From NCBI RefSeq assembly GCF_900106785.1, contig NZ_LT629842.1, forward strand, positions 31,212 through 74,200: 42,989 bases of DNA, read 5' to 3'. The translations under genes were made by a program, and so were the position numbers. Within the stretch, counting starts at the first letter, position 1. Each line of letters opens with the position of its first letter. Of the stretch, positions 33,181 to 41,318 are shown piece by piece. Source of the stretch: Prevotellamassilia timonensis (GTDB lineage Bacteria > Bacteroidota > Bacteroidia > Bacteroidales > Bacteroidaceae). The notes beneath the pieces were generated by a model. It was given only the letters and a program-made list of their open reading frames with translations, did no database searches and was not told the DNA's origin.

Positions 33181-36099
33181 TTAGCTTTTCTTTTTCTTGG
33201 GCATCACATTGAAGCGATATACCACGTGGAGCATTACGTAGCGAGGTTGCGAGTTGACCCATGTTTCGGTGCGACCTTGGGCATTCACAGTGTGCTGCAC
33301 GTTGCTGATTTGCTTCAAGATGTCTACGGCATTGAGGCGGAAGGTAAGATTACCCTTTAAGATGGTCTTGGCCACAGAGGCGTTCCACACCCAGTTGGTG
33401 GTGTTGAGCGTGTTGTCGTTATAACCTCGGCGACTGTAAAGGTTGATATCTGTGGCGATTTGCCAATTTTGTGGCAAGTTGAGTGAAGCATTAGCACCTG
33501 CCGTAATGTCGAAGGCGGAAATATTGTCATACCCCTCGCGGGCTGAACGGCTATCGAGCCATGAGAGACTACCGCGTATGCCGAAGCTATGTTTGCCCAC
33601 ACGATAAGACAAGGCTAATTGTTCGCCAAGCGTTAGGTTGTTCACCACACTGCGCTCGAGCGCTTCGCTCTCTGAGGCATAATCTACGGAGTGTACGTAT
33701 GAGGCTGTGGTTACGGTCTGAAACTGGAAGGCTTCGTTCTTTCCGAAGGGCATATTATACTGCACGGATTCATACGTGTTCCAATTGCCATTGATGTTTT
33801 TGGGCATCCACGTGCTCACGCCTGTCGCACGGTTGTAGAGGCGGGCTTGCGCAATGGCATTATCGGTGCGTCCATAACTTGCATAGAGTACGACGTTGTT
33901 ATGTCGTTGATTGTGAAAACGAGCGTAGCGTGCATTCACACTATGCGTGCGAGGCTTCTCCAATCCTGGGTTGTTGACATAAATGTTGGTCGGATCGCTA
34001 TCGTTGATAGTGCCAAGTTGGTTGTAGATGCTGGGCGCATTTTTTGTAAAACTATAGTTTGTTTCTACTTCCGTGCGAACTTTCTGTCCATTGTCCTTGT
34101 ATCTGAGCTTTATAGTCGGAGTAAACTTACTGATGGTTCGTGACAACAAGGTGTCCAACTGTGCCTTGTCGTAGTCCAAGCGTTCGTGCATAATATCTTC
34201 GCGCAAAGTGAGGTCGGCATTAAAGCTCTTGCTTGAACTCGCACTTGGTACATAGAGATATGCGAAACTTACAAGTGGGCTAATCTTGTTTTGTGTCAAA
34301 TTAGAAGCATAGGTATTGTTGAGATCAACGACCAACTGTTCGGGACTGATGGCAGAAGGGGGGACCATCATGCTTCCATTAGCTCCATTTGCAAACTCTT
34401 CATGCAGATGAAGCAGCGTGTTTACTTGGTCATAACGATGAAAGTCGTATTGCACTTCTGGCTTTACGATGGCTATGTGTCTGGCACCGCTTTGATAAGG
34501 CCAATAGTTCCAACTATAGGAGATGTCTGCATTCATTCCATAGTTCTTGGATACGTAGTCTGACTTTTGCTGCAAGTTATCTCCATTGCCTACATTGGGC
34601 GAAGACATACCATACGCTCTGTTGAACGAGTTAAAGTAGCGATTTGTATCGCGGCGATAGTTTCCTGTCAATGCTATCTCTATGTTATCTTGAGTTGAAG
34701 GAAACGATATCGTAGAGTTGGCAGCCAAGTTGGCAATAATCCAATCAGACTTGCCATCTTGATCATTGCCTAGGCGCGTTAACAGATGACGTGCAAAATT
34801 CGATGAAGCCATACCATTTGTAGAGAAGAGTGAATCAAGTGACTGCACACGGTATTGTTCTTCTGGAGTCTCTGAGAATTGTGCACGATGACTAATGCTT
34901 GTGTAATCATTTTTCAGATAATCAATAGAGGGTCTCAACTCAAAGTAGGCACGCTCTGCTGAATATTGGAATTGATGTGCCGACATGAGGTGCAGCTTCC
35001 GATCGTTGCGTAGAGAATGCGAACGCTCGAAGATGTCACCTGTGTTGAAGTAATTCACATTGCTCCCCTTATATTCCACTTCGGGTTCTTCGTGGGTAAG
35101 AGTGACGTTACCAAAGACTTTGGCACGGTCGTGCGAATATAGATAATCCAATCCGCCCATTTTCACGTCCAACTCGCCATCTTGTGCCCAACCTCCGTTC
35201 CATTGACCTGATGAACTTCCCATTTGGGTATCCTTGATATTGTTGAGATTGGCAAAGGCGGCAATGCGCATCTTTCCGCTATAGCCCATGCCAAAGGCCT
35301 TGCCCAAGTAGCGGTCGGAAGGAAGTCCATAACCGCCTTCCACGTTCCCCAACCAACCATTGGAATAGGCTTTCTTCAATATCACGTCCATCACCATATG
35401 CTCGTCCGCACCCATGGCTTTCTTACCATTAACTTTGGCTTTCAGATAATCATCGTTTGCCGCACGGTCGTACACCTTAATATTCTTCACCGTATAGGCT
35501 GGTAGATTTTCAAGGGCAACTTTTGGATTGCCCGCAAAGAAATCCTCTCCATTGACCATCAGACTTTCGATAAACTTTCCGTTCACCTTAATTTGACCGT
35601 CTTTGAGTTCTGCTCCAGGGAGTTGTGCCACCAATGCATCAAGCATGGAGCCTTCTGCCAAGTCGAAAGCGGCCGCGTCATAGACTACAGTGTCGCCTCG
35701 CGTTACCATCTTGATATGAGTGGCACGGACGACGGCTTCTTTCAACTGTCTTGTCTTGACTTTCTTCATCCAAAGCGTGCCGATGCCAAGGATCGTATTG
35801 CGTTTGGAGGCTATTGTAAAATCTTTTTGCACTTCATTGTAACCTTCTTTTTCTGCACGCAAGGTATATTTACCTGGGCGAAAATCAAATTCAAGACTAT
35901 AAGTGGCGCTCTGTACATTGGCATATGTTACCCTATATGGTACTTGAATGCTATCGTTAAGGTACAAAGTATACAGAGCATTTTCAATAGGCATTTCGGT
36001 AACCTCTTCATTGACTCCAAAACTTACTAAGCACTTTTGAGCATTGGCCACATAGAACTGGCAAAGCATGAGAACTAAAATGGATAGAAAATTTCGCAT
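33181..36099 (-). CDS. Outer-membrane beta-barrel protein (TonB-receptor-like) of the RiPP operon
   Basis: This 972-residue protein has a signal peptide (MRNFLSILVLMLCQFYVANA), a carboxypeptidase-regulatory-like domain (~35-110, SATYSLEFDFRPGKYTLRAEKEGY), a plug-like region (~125-220, LDALVAQLPGAELKDGQIKVNGKFIESLMVNGEDFF) and a large C-terminal barrel of the outer-membrane family OMP_b-brl_3, ending in YVMLHVVYRFNVMPKKKKS. Such proteins handle large substrates at the outer membrane of Bacteroidota. Next to a peptide exporter it could release or take back the mature peptide or act as immunity/uptake receptor. The spacer before it contains a terminator-like hairpin. Confidence 0.88.
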   Translation of the reverse strand: MRNFLSILVLMLCQFYVANAQKCLVSFGVNEEVTEMPIENALYTLYLNDSIQVPYRVTYANVQSATYSLEFDFRPGKYTLRAEKEGYNEVQKDFTIASKRNTILGIGTLWMKKVKTRQLKEAVVRATHIKMVTRGDTVVYDAAAFDLAEGSMLDALVAQLPGAELKDGQIKVNGKFIESLMVNGEDFFAGNPKVALENLPAYTVKNIKVYDRAANDDYLKAKVNGKKAMGADEHMVMDVILKKAYSNGWLGNVEGGYGLPSDRYLGKAFGMGYSGKMRIAAFANLNNIKDTQMGSSSGQWNGGWAQDGELDVKMGGLDYLYSHDRAKVFGNVTLTHEEPEVEYKGSNVNYFNTGDIFERSHSLRNDRKLHLMSAHQFQYSAERAYFELRPSIDYLKNDYTSISHRAQFSETPEEQYRVQSLDSLFSTNGMASSNFARHLLTRLGNDQDGKSDWIIANLAANSTISFPSTQDNIEIALTGNYRRDTNRYFNSFNRAYGMSSPNVGNGDNLQQKSDYVSKNYGMNADISYSWNYWPYQSGARHIAIVKPEVQYDFHRYDQVNTLLHLHEEFANGANGSMMVPPSAISPEQLVVDLNNTYASNLTQNKISPLVSFAYLYVPSASSSKSFNADLTLREDIMHERLDYDKAQLDTLLSRTISKFTPTIKLRYKDNGQKVRTEVETNYSFTKNAPSIYNQLGTINDSDPTNIYVNNPGLEKPRTHSVNARYARFHNQRHNNVVLYASYGRTDNAIAQARLYNRATGVSTWMPKNINGNWNTYESVQYNMPFGKNEAFQFQTVTTASYVHSVDYASESEALERSVVNNLTLGEQLALSYRVGKHSFGIRGSLSWLDSRSAREGYDNISAFDITAGANASLNLPQNWQIATDINLYSRRGYNDNTLNTTNWVWNASVAKTILKGNLTFRLNAVDILKQISNVQHTVNAQGRTETWVNSQPRYVMLHVVYRFNVMPKKKKS

Positions 36100-36136
36100 A
36101 TGTATGGAATTTGTTTATATTTTATCATACAGAAAG

Positions 36137-36169
36137 GACTTGTACCCTCATTATTAGAGAGTACAAGTC
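36137..36169 (-). terminator. Stem-loop between precursor and outer-membrane protein genes
   Basis: GACTTGTAC (36137-36145) and GTACAAGTC (36161-36169) form a 9-bp stem, followed on the minus strand by CTTTCTGT. It lies 8 bp after the precursor stop and probably lets the precursor be made in excess over the export genes. Confidence 0.6.
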
Positions 36170-36177
36170 TGGTTAGC

Positions 36178-36486
36178 TTAAAAACCGATGCACATTGTCG
36201 TTACAGTGGGAGTTGGTGAAGCACTGGGGCCAATTGTTGGTGTTGTTGGTGTTGTTGGTGTTGTAGGACCACAATAGTTGATTGTACACTGGTTTGAGCA
36301 CTCAGGATTGGTGCATTCACCATTCGTACACTTGGGATTTCTGCAAATGTTTGCGTTTATATCCCCAATGATTGCCTTACCAACAGCAATCGATCCGAAG
36401 CCTCCTCTTAGGAGACCTTCGGCACTTGTCTGCAGTGGAGTATAATCCGACTGGACAAGCTGAACAAGATTTCTCTTGACCTTCAT
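36178..36486 (-). CDS. RiPP precursor peptide: GG leader, Cys repeat, Thr/Pro mucin-like tail
   Basis: This 102-residue peptide has a leader (MKVKRNLVQLVQSDYTPLQT, then AEGLLRGG) ending in Gly28-Gly29, the cut site for a C39 exporter, as in the GG-Bacteroidales precursors. The core (30-102) contains seven Cys: Cys48, 53, 58, 63, 67, 72 and 99. The first six are spaced by 4,4,4,3,4 residues in a TN[PG]E-type repeat. Residues 74-97 are almost only Thr, Pro and Ser (PTTPTTPTTPT and PSASPTPTVTT), like a mucin repeat. The gene sits 9 bp after the radical SAM gene. The likely product is a Cys-modified, O-glycosylated secreted peptide. Confidence 0.9.
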   Translation of the reverse strand: MKVKRNLVQLVQSDYTPLQTSAEGLLRGGFGSIAVGKAIIGDINANICRNPKCTNGECTNPECSNQCTINYCGPTTPTTPTTPTIGPSASPTPTVTTMCIGF

Positions 36487-36495
36487 TGTAAATTA

Positions 36496-37830
36496 TTATT
36501 TGAGGTTAATATTAGGCAATTTCTTGCCTTCGTTAATAATGTAGCGTACTCGTTTGTCGATTATTGCTACCTTATTTTCTTGTGTATATCCTGCAATGCA
36601 ACCTGTAGCACCATTATGCTCTACCTTTTGCTGGCTGCATAAGCCATTGCACAATGGATAAATACTACATTTCATGCAAGCTTCTGTGCCCCATTTCAGT
36701 TTTGAACGGAGTAAAGATTTCTCGTTAAGTTGTAATGTGCCTTCTTCATTGATTGCTCCTTCTGACTTTTCTGGTGTAAAGTCTCTTGCCGTGCAATGGA
36801 AGAGATTTCCGTCATAGTTAATGACGATGTGGTTATTATGTTCTGCATAGCAACGATACTTCTCTTGAGCATGTATGTCTGATGCGTTATAGCCACTTTC
36901 TACAAGCGTCTGGTAAACCTTATCTATATGGTTCTCTACTTCTTTATCACTTCCATGGTCTTGCCATACTCTGTGGAAATTGATTTGAAGATTCTTGGCA
37001 GGAGCTATGCCTGTCTTTTCTAAGTCACCAGCCAGATCCATGAATGTTGCTACATTTTCTGTTGTATAATTACAACGTAGTGATACATTGAACAAGGGAT
37101 TAGCCAGAGCATTCTTGCAATTCTCTAAAATCTTAAAGTAACTTCCTGTACCATTGGCTGTATGCCTTGTCTTATTATGCATACGTTCATTACCGTCCAA
37201 TGTTATTTGAAAATGTACAGGCACTTTGAGGGAAGACAAAAAGTCCAACACCTTAGGGAAGAGCAAATAACCATTGGTTGTGAAGCCTACTTTAAAGTTT
37301 TTGCCATTGCTGATTGCTTGCTGATGCGCAAACTCTGCTAATGGTTTTACAATATGCTTGAACTGAATGAGTGGCTCTCCACCGAAAAATGACAAGTCAA
37401 AACTCTTCAGGAGTGGATCTGCCATTTTGTTGGCAATGAACTTGTACACTCTTTCCGATATTTCCTCTTTCATCGTTCGATTGGCTTGATGCTTCTCGTA
37501 ACAATACCAGCAACTCATATTGCAATCTAGGGTTGGATTCACGGTAAGAGAGAAAGAACTCGGATCATTGTCTTCTTTATCCCATTGGGCGATACACTTG
37601 CTTGACTCGTTTTCGCTCTTGGGAACAAGAAACTGCTTCACCTGTAGATAGTCGTAAAATTCGGGGTGAATCTTACGAATTTCGTCCACGTCATGTTTTT
37701 CATACAATTCCTTTACTTCCGGTGCAAGTACACTTACTTCATCAGTAAAAGCATTGTAGAGTACCCAACTCTCATCAATGAAAGATAGGTGATTATAAAG
37801 ACTTTTCTTCATTATGTGTATTGTATTCAT
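36496..37830 (-). CDS. Radical SAM/SPASM peptide maturase
   Basis: This ~440-residue enzyme has the radical SAM cluster motif CNMSCWYC (Cys103, 107, 110), FFGGEPL (~150-154) in the barrel, and a C-terminal SPASM domain with Cys-rich binding of auxiliary iron-sulfur clusters (YRCYAEH, NLFHCTARDF, ACMKCSIYPLCNGLCSQQ, GATGC). An N-terminal part (~10-75) probably binds the leader peptide. It should modify the precursor encoded 9 bp downstream, for example by thioether links from Cys. The gene starts inside the end of the preceding gene, either at MNTIHIMKK (37830) or MKKSLYNHL (37812). Confidence 0.92.
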   Translation of the reverse strand: MNTIHIMKKSLYNHLSFIDESWVLYNAFTDEVSVLAPEVKELYEKHDVDEIRKIHPEFYDYLQVKQFLVPKSENESSKCIAQWDKEDNDPSSFSLTVNPTLDCNMSCWYCYEKHQANRTMKEEISERVYKFIANKMADPLLKSFDLSFFGGEPLIQFKHIVKPLAEFAHQQAISNGKNFKVGFTTNGYLLFPKVLDFLSSLKVPVHFQITLDGNERMHNKTRHTANGTGSYFKILENCKNALANPLFNVSLRCNYTTENVATFMDLAGDLEKTGIAPAKNLQINFHRVWQDHGSDKEVENHIDKVYQTLVESGYNASDIHAQEKYRCYAEHNNHIVINYDGNLFHCTARDFTPEKSEGAINEEGTLQLNEKSLLRSKLKWGTEACMKCSIYPLCNGLCSQQKVEHNGATGCIAGYTQENKVAIIDKRVRYIINEGKKLPNINLK

Positions 37831-40219
37831 TTATCATTTTGTTTATTACGGAACCGATTACTCCTGATAAGGACAGTTCCCAATTCTTCTGAATATTGGG
37901 AATATAATCAGGAAGTTCCACTATTTCTGGAAACTCAGGGGCGAGTATTTCCCAATCATCAGATAGCCGCTCTTTATATTGGCTTACAAAGTTTATTGTT
38001 CGCCAATCTTGACAATCCTTTAAAAGACAGTGAGACTGTTCATCCATTTCTTGCAGGAACTCTTGCGAAAAAGTTTTTTTGGTCGACTTGTTGCGTTTGT
38101 TGAATCCCAAACGAGCTACAACATAGCAATAAACTCCACCCACTCCCTCAAGGAAAGAATGATCTTGATTACGTTTTATGCTCATACACATTATCTTTTT
38201 GTCAATTGTGCTCAGTTCTTCTTCGATACTATCTTCAATTAGATTGTGTGAGGCTGCGTATATCAAAGCCCAACCAATGCCAGCCAATCCATTTTGAAAA
38301 GTAAGATCATGACTTGCTTTTATGGATTTGCTCAATCTTTCCCATACTTCATATACCAGACTTTCAAATTCTGAGTAACCTGCTTCTACATAAAGTAAGT
38401 CTGCTATAAGGATCCCCCCCATACCTGAGAACAGACCTGCATTTGATATTTTTTCTGTTTCCTTTAGGATAAAGATACGTGCTTTATCGGCTTCTTTGTC
38501 AGTGATTCTTATCGTCTTTTGTGCCACCTTACGGCAGATGTCATTCAAATTCTTTATGTATGTAAAATCATTCTTTTTGAAAGTCTTGTAACACCGTGCT
38601 AATTTGTCAAGGTCATTCTTATGCAAAGACATATATTCCATTGCTTTGAAATATGTATCCTTGCTAAGATTCCAAGCTACCGCTTTGGCAAAGCATCTTT
38701 CTGATGTTGGAAACAACAATTCGCTGATAATCAGATTATTGTAGATGCATTGAAATGAGTAAACGGGATAAGGAAATTTCTTGCGATATATATGTCCAAT
38801 CGTTAACTTGGGCAACAAATAGCAACCGCCTCCTTCTTTCCATGCTTTTATGCTGATGTATGCCTCTTCGCATCCATAATGTAAGAGTCCTTGCAATCCG
38901 TGTATCTTATTCCAGTAACTTTTTGAAGTAATATAGCCTGCTCCTAACACACATGGTATTTGGTTTACAGCACATGTTGGTAGACATTCTGTGTATCCAT
39001 TCCAATCAATAGCAGGAACGTATTTATTGGAACAGAATGACAGATAAGCTCCTTGCGGAGAGTATGATTTGGGGTGAACGGATACGTTGCCTTCTTCATC
39101 CTTCTGCAAACATATCGACTTGCAACATAATAGACGGTGCGGATTTGCATCTAACTCTCTTACGATGTATTCTGCCCACTCTGAATCGTAAAAACGCATA
39201 TGAGCATCAAGCAATATAAAGTAAGGTGTCTTAGCTAATTGAGCGCCTCTTTCCTTGGATAAGGAAGCACCTAACCTATAGCTGTTGCGTACGTATGTTA
39301 CATTTAGTTCACGCAATGAACCTGCATAATCAAATCCGTCATCACAGTCATCATCAATTGCGATGATGTCCACAGACATTCCAACAGTGTCTCGAATACT
39401 TTTGGCGGTATTGGCAACCTCCTCACCCTCATTTTTAAAAGGCATCACCACAGTCAGTTTGTTTGTGGTATCGGGAATAAATGCGGGTTCTTGAAAAGCC
39501 TTTTTCTCCAGTTCTATCTGCTTCTTCAAAGCCCAAGCACGGATTATTTGGGTTTTCTGTGCTTGTTCCTCGTGATGACAAGTGGTAACTTGCTGCTCAT
39601 GCAAACGATAGTAAGTGAACACTTTATCAAGATTGACAAATTTCTTACCGCTCGCAAGCATCCTCATCCAAAGGTCATAATCCTCTGCATACTCCATTTG
39701 CTTGTCATAACGGAATTTTTCTTTACCGTTGATACTTGCTGTACGGAACATGACTGTAGGATGGCAAATACAACAATAATCCAACAGATCTGAGATGCAA
39801 AGACTACCACTTTTCACATTGAGATCATATAATGGTTCCTTTGTAGATTGCTTAAACACAGCCATTCGTCCTCCTATGAAATCTACATCGGGATGATTTT
39901 CCATGTATTCATATTGGAGAGTCAGCCTATTTGCGCACATAACATCATCTGCATCCATTTTGGCTATGTACTCGCCTTTTGCCTCGTCCAATAACAAGTT
40001 CAAGGAGCCTACATAGTCATGCTGGTTCTGAATTAATCGCACACGATTGTCTTTTATGTTTTTGACAATGTCACAACTGTTGTCTGTTGAGCCATCGTCA
40101 ACAACAAGTAACTCAAAATCTTGAATAGACTGAGATAAGACGCTGTTTATGCAATCCTTGATAAAAAGGGCTGCATTAAACATTGGAATGCATACAGATA
40201 TTTTCGGAGATGGTACCAT
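37793..40219 (-). CDS. Fusion of GT2, polypeptide-GalNAc-transferase-like GT and LanC-like domain
   Basis: This 808-residue protein has three parts. Residues ~5-215: family 2 glycosyltransferase (VVDDGSTD at 39-46, metal-binding MDADD at 88-92). Residues ~252-500: a second GT2-like domain with VVMPFKNEGEEV, IAIDDDCDD, LLDAHMRF (DxH at 338-340), and YGCEEAYISIKAWKEGGG...IGHIYRK, which follows the pattern of mucin-type polypeptide GalNAc-transferases (WGGENxExSFRxWxCGG ... VGHVFR). Residues ~590-795: four GxxG helices-toroid repeats as in LanC (GLFSGMGG, QNGLAGIGW, EGVGGVYCY, LSGVIGS), without the Cys/His zinc ligands. It is the first gene of the RiPP operon and should glycosylate the Thr/Pro-rich precursor. 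Confidence 0.85.
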   Translation of the reverse strand: MVPSPKISVCIPMFNAALFIKDCINSVLSQSIQDFELLVVDDGSTDNSCDIVKNIKDNRVRLIQNQHDYVGSLNLLLDEAKGEYIAKMDADDVMCANRLTLQYEYMENHPDVDFIGGRMAVFKQSTKEPLYDLNVKSGSLCISDLLDYCCICHPTVMFRTASINGKEKFRYDKQMEYAEDYDLWMRMLASGKKFVNLDKVFTYYRLHEQQVTTCHHEEQAQKTQIIRAWALKKQIELEKKAFQEPAFIPDTTNKLTVVMPFKNEGEEVANTAKSIRDTVGMSVDIIAIDDDCDDGFDYAGSLRELNVTYVRNSYRLGASLSKERGAQLAKTPYFILLDAHMRFYDSEWAEYIVRELDANPHRLLCCKSICLQKDEEGNVSVHPKSYSPQGAYLSFCSNKYVPAIDWNGYTECLPTCAVNQIPCVLGAGYITSKSYWNKIHGLQGLLHYGCEEAYISIKAWKEGGGCYLLPKLTIGHIYRKKFPYPVYSFQCIYNNLIISELLFPTSERCFAKAVAWNLSKDTYFKAMEYMSLHKNDLDKLARCYKTFKKNDFTYIKNLNDICRKVAQKTIRITDKEADKARIFILKETEKISNAGLFSGMGGILIADLLYVEAGYSEFESLVYEVWERLSKSIKASHDLTFQNGLAGIGWALIYAASHNLIEDSIEEELSTIDKKIMCMSIKRNQDHSFLEGVGGVYCYVVARLGFNKRNKSTKKTFSQEFLQEMDEQSHCLLKDCQDWRTINFVSQYKERLSDDWEILAPEFPEIVELPDYIPNIQKNWELSLSGVIGSVINKMINEYNTHNEEKSL

Positions 40220-40228
40220 GTTTTATTG

Positions 40229-40267
40229 TTTTTGATGGTGCAAAATTAGATTCTTTCCATCATAGGT
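40229..40267 (-). promoter_or_regulatory. Promoter of the RiPP operon
   Basis: On the minus strand TAATTTTG (40248-40241) fits the -7 box, ATTT precedes it by 19 nt as a weak -33 box, and the start codon is 21 bp further. No other promoter was seen inside the operon, so the six genes 40219-30615 are probably one transcript. Confidence 0.5.
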
Positions 40268-40342
40268 AAATTGTCTATTTTCATACTTCTATTGTCATTT
40301 TCAAATAAATTACAACACAAAAAACATAAACATACAAGAGAA

Positions 40343-41254
40343 ATGCTTACCTTTGAAGGAAAATACGAAGTAAGATTTATGCGGAAATCAGTTTTTTATA
40401 AAAGAGTATTGCATACAAAAGATGGGGTTATACCTCAATATTGTAATAAGGAAGGTTCATACTTGAAAGTTATACCACACAATGGGAATTTGGATTCTGA
40501 GTTACATACCCACAATTTTTATCTAATTTTATGGATAAAAAAAGGACAGGGGACTCATTCGATAAATTTTCAAGATTTTCCAATAAGTGATAATCAAATA
40601 TTATTATTTTCACCAGGAGACTTACATAAAGTAGTTTGCACGAATGAGGAAGACATCGCAATAGCCTTTTCAGAGGAATTACTCAATCTTCTACCATTTA
40701 AAATAGCCGATTGGATTCGTTATTATGTCTTCTGCAACATTGGTACGCCACCAGTTGCTACTATTGATGACAACATCGCTGAAATACTAACGAGGTGGAT
40801 AGAAGTTCTAAAATCGTTACTTGAAAATCAAAAGGATGATATAAATTATTGTACCGCAGCTACAATATCTGTTATACTCAAGGTTTTAAAGGAACATGCC
40901 TCTTGGGAAAATGATTCCATGGATTTTGAACTCCCCAAAATTAAAATAATATATGACTTCAAAAAATCGATTGAATTTAATCTAAAAAAATCGCATTCGC
41001 CTGCATTTTACTCTAGAGATATAGGGGTAGCAGAAAGCAAACTATTAGCTATAACGAAAGAGATTTTGGGATTAAGTCCTAAAAAAATCATAAATGAAGA
41101 AATAATCTTGAAAGCAAAAAAACTGCTTGCAGAAAACGAAATCATTATAAAAGAGATTTCTGAAGAATTAGGTTTTGCCGATGCACCACACTTTGTAAAA
41201 TTCTTCAAGAAAGAAACAGGAATGACACCAAGTCAGTTTAAAGAGACCTTATAA
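40343..41254 (+). CDS. AraC-family transcription regulator
   Basis: This 303-residue protein starts at MLTFEGKYEVRF (AAGAG just upstream; the frame could start at 40271, but that reads through the promoter area). The N-terminal part (~30-130) is cupin-like (LHTHNFYLILWIKKGQGTHS, ILLFSPGDLHKV), binding an unknown effector. The C-terminal ~100 residues hold two HTH motifs (GVAESKLLAITKEILGLSPKKIIN and IIIKEISEELGFADAPHFVKFFKKETGMTPSQFK). It is transcribed divergently from the RiPP operon and is much AT-richer than the phage genes, so it is likely the dedicated regulator that came with that operon. Confidence 0.9.
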   Translation: MLTFEGKYEVRFMRKSVFYKRVLHTKDGVIPQYCNKEGSYLKVIPHNGNLDSELHTHNFYLILWIKKGQGTHSINFQDFPISDNQILLFSPGDLHKVVCTNEEDIAIAFSEELLNLLPFKIADWIRYYVFCNIGTPPVATIDDNIAEILTRWIEVLKSLLENQKDDINYCTAATISVILKVLKEHASWENDSMDFELPKIKIIYDFKKSIEFNLKKSHSPAFYSRDIGVAESKLLAITKEILGLSPKKIINEEIILKAKKLLAENEIIIKEISEELGFADAPHFVKFFKKETGMTPSQFKETL

Positions 41255-41280
41255 TTTTGTCTTTTCCCCACCGCTCATTC

Positions 41281-41318
41281 GGTCATAGTTTTGCACCAAA
41301 AAGTACAAGACTATGACC
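41281..41318 (+). promoter_or_regulatory. Inverted repeat over the portal promoter and start codon
   Basis: GGTCATAG (41281-41288) and CTATGACC (41311-41318) are perfect 8-bp inverted repeats. They overlap the -7 box TAGTTTTG (41286-41293) on one side and the ATG of the portal gene (41313) on the other. This looks like an operator or a hairpin that controls translation. Confidence 0.5.

Noticed and set aside
37793-40219. Classical lanthipeptide cyclase
   Set aside because: The LanC-like domain lacks the zinc-binding Cys/His residues and no dehydratase is encoded in the operon.
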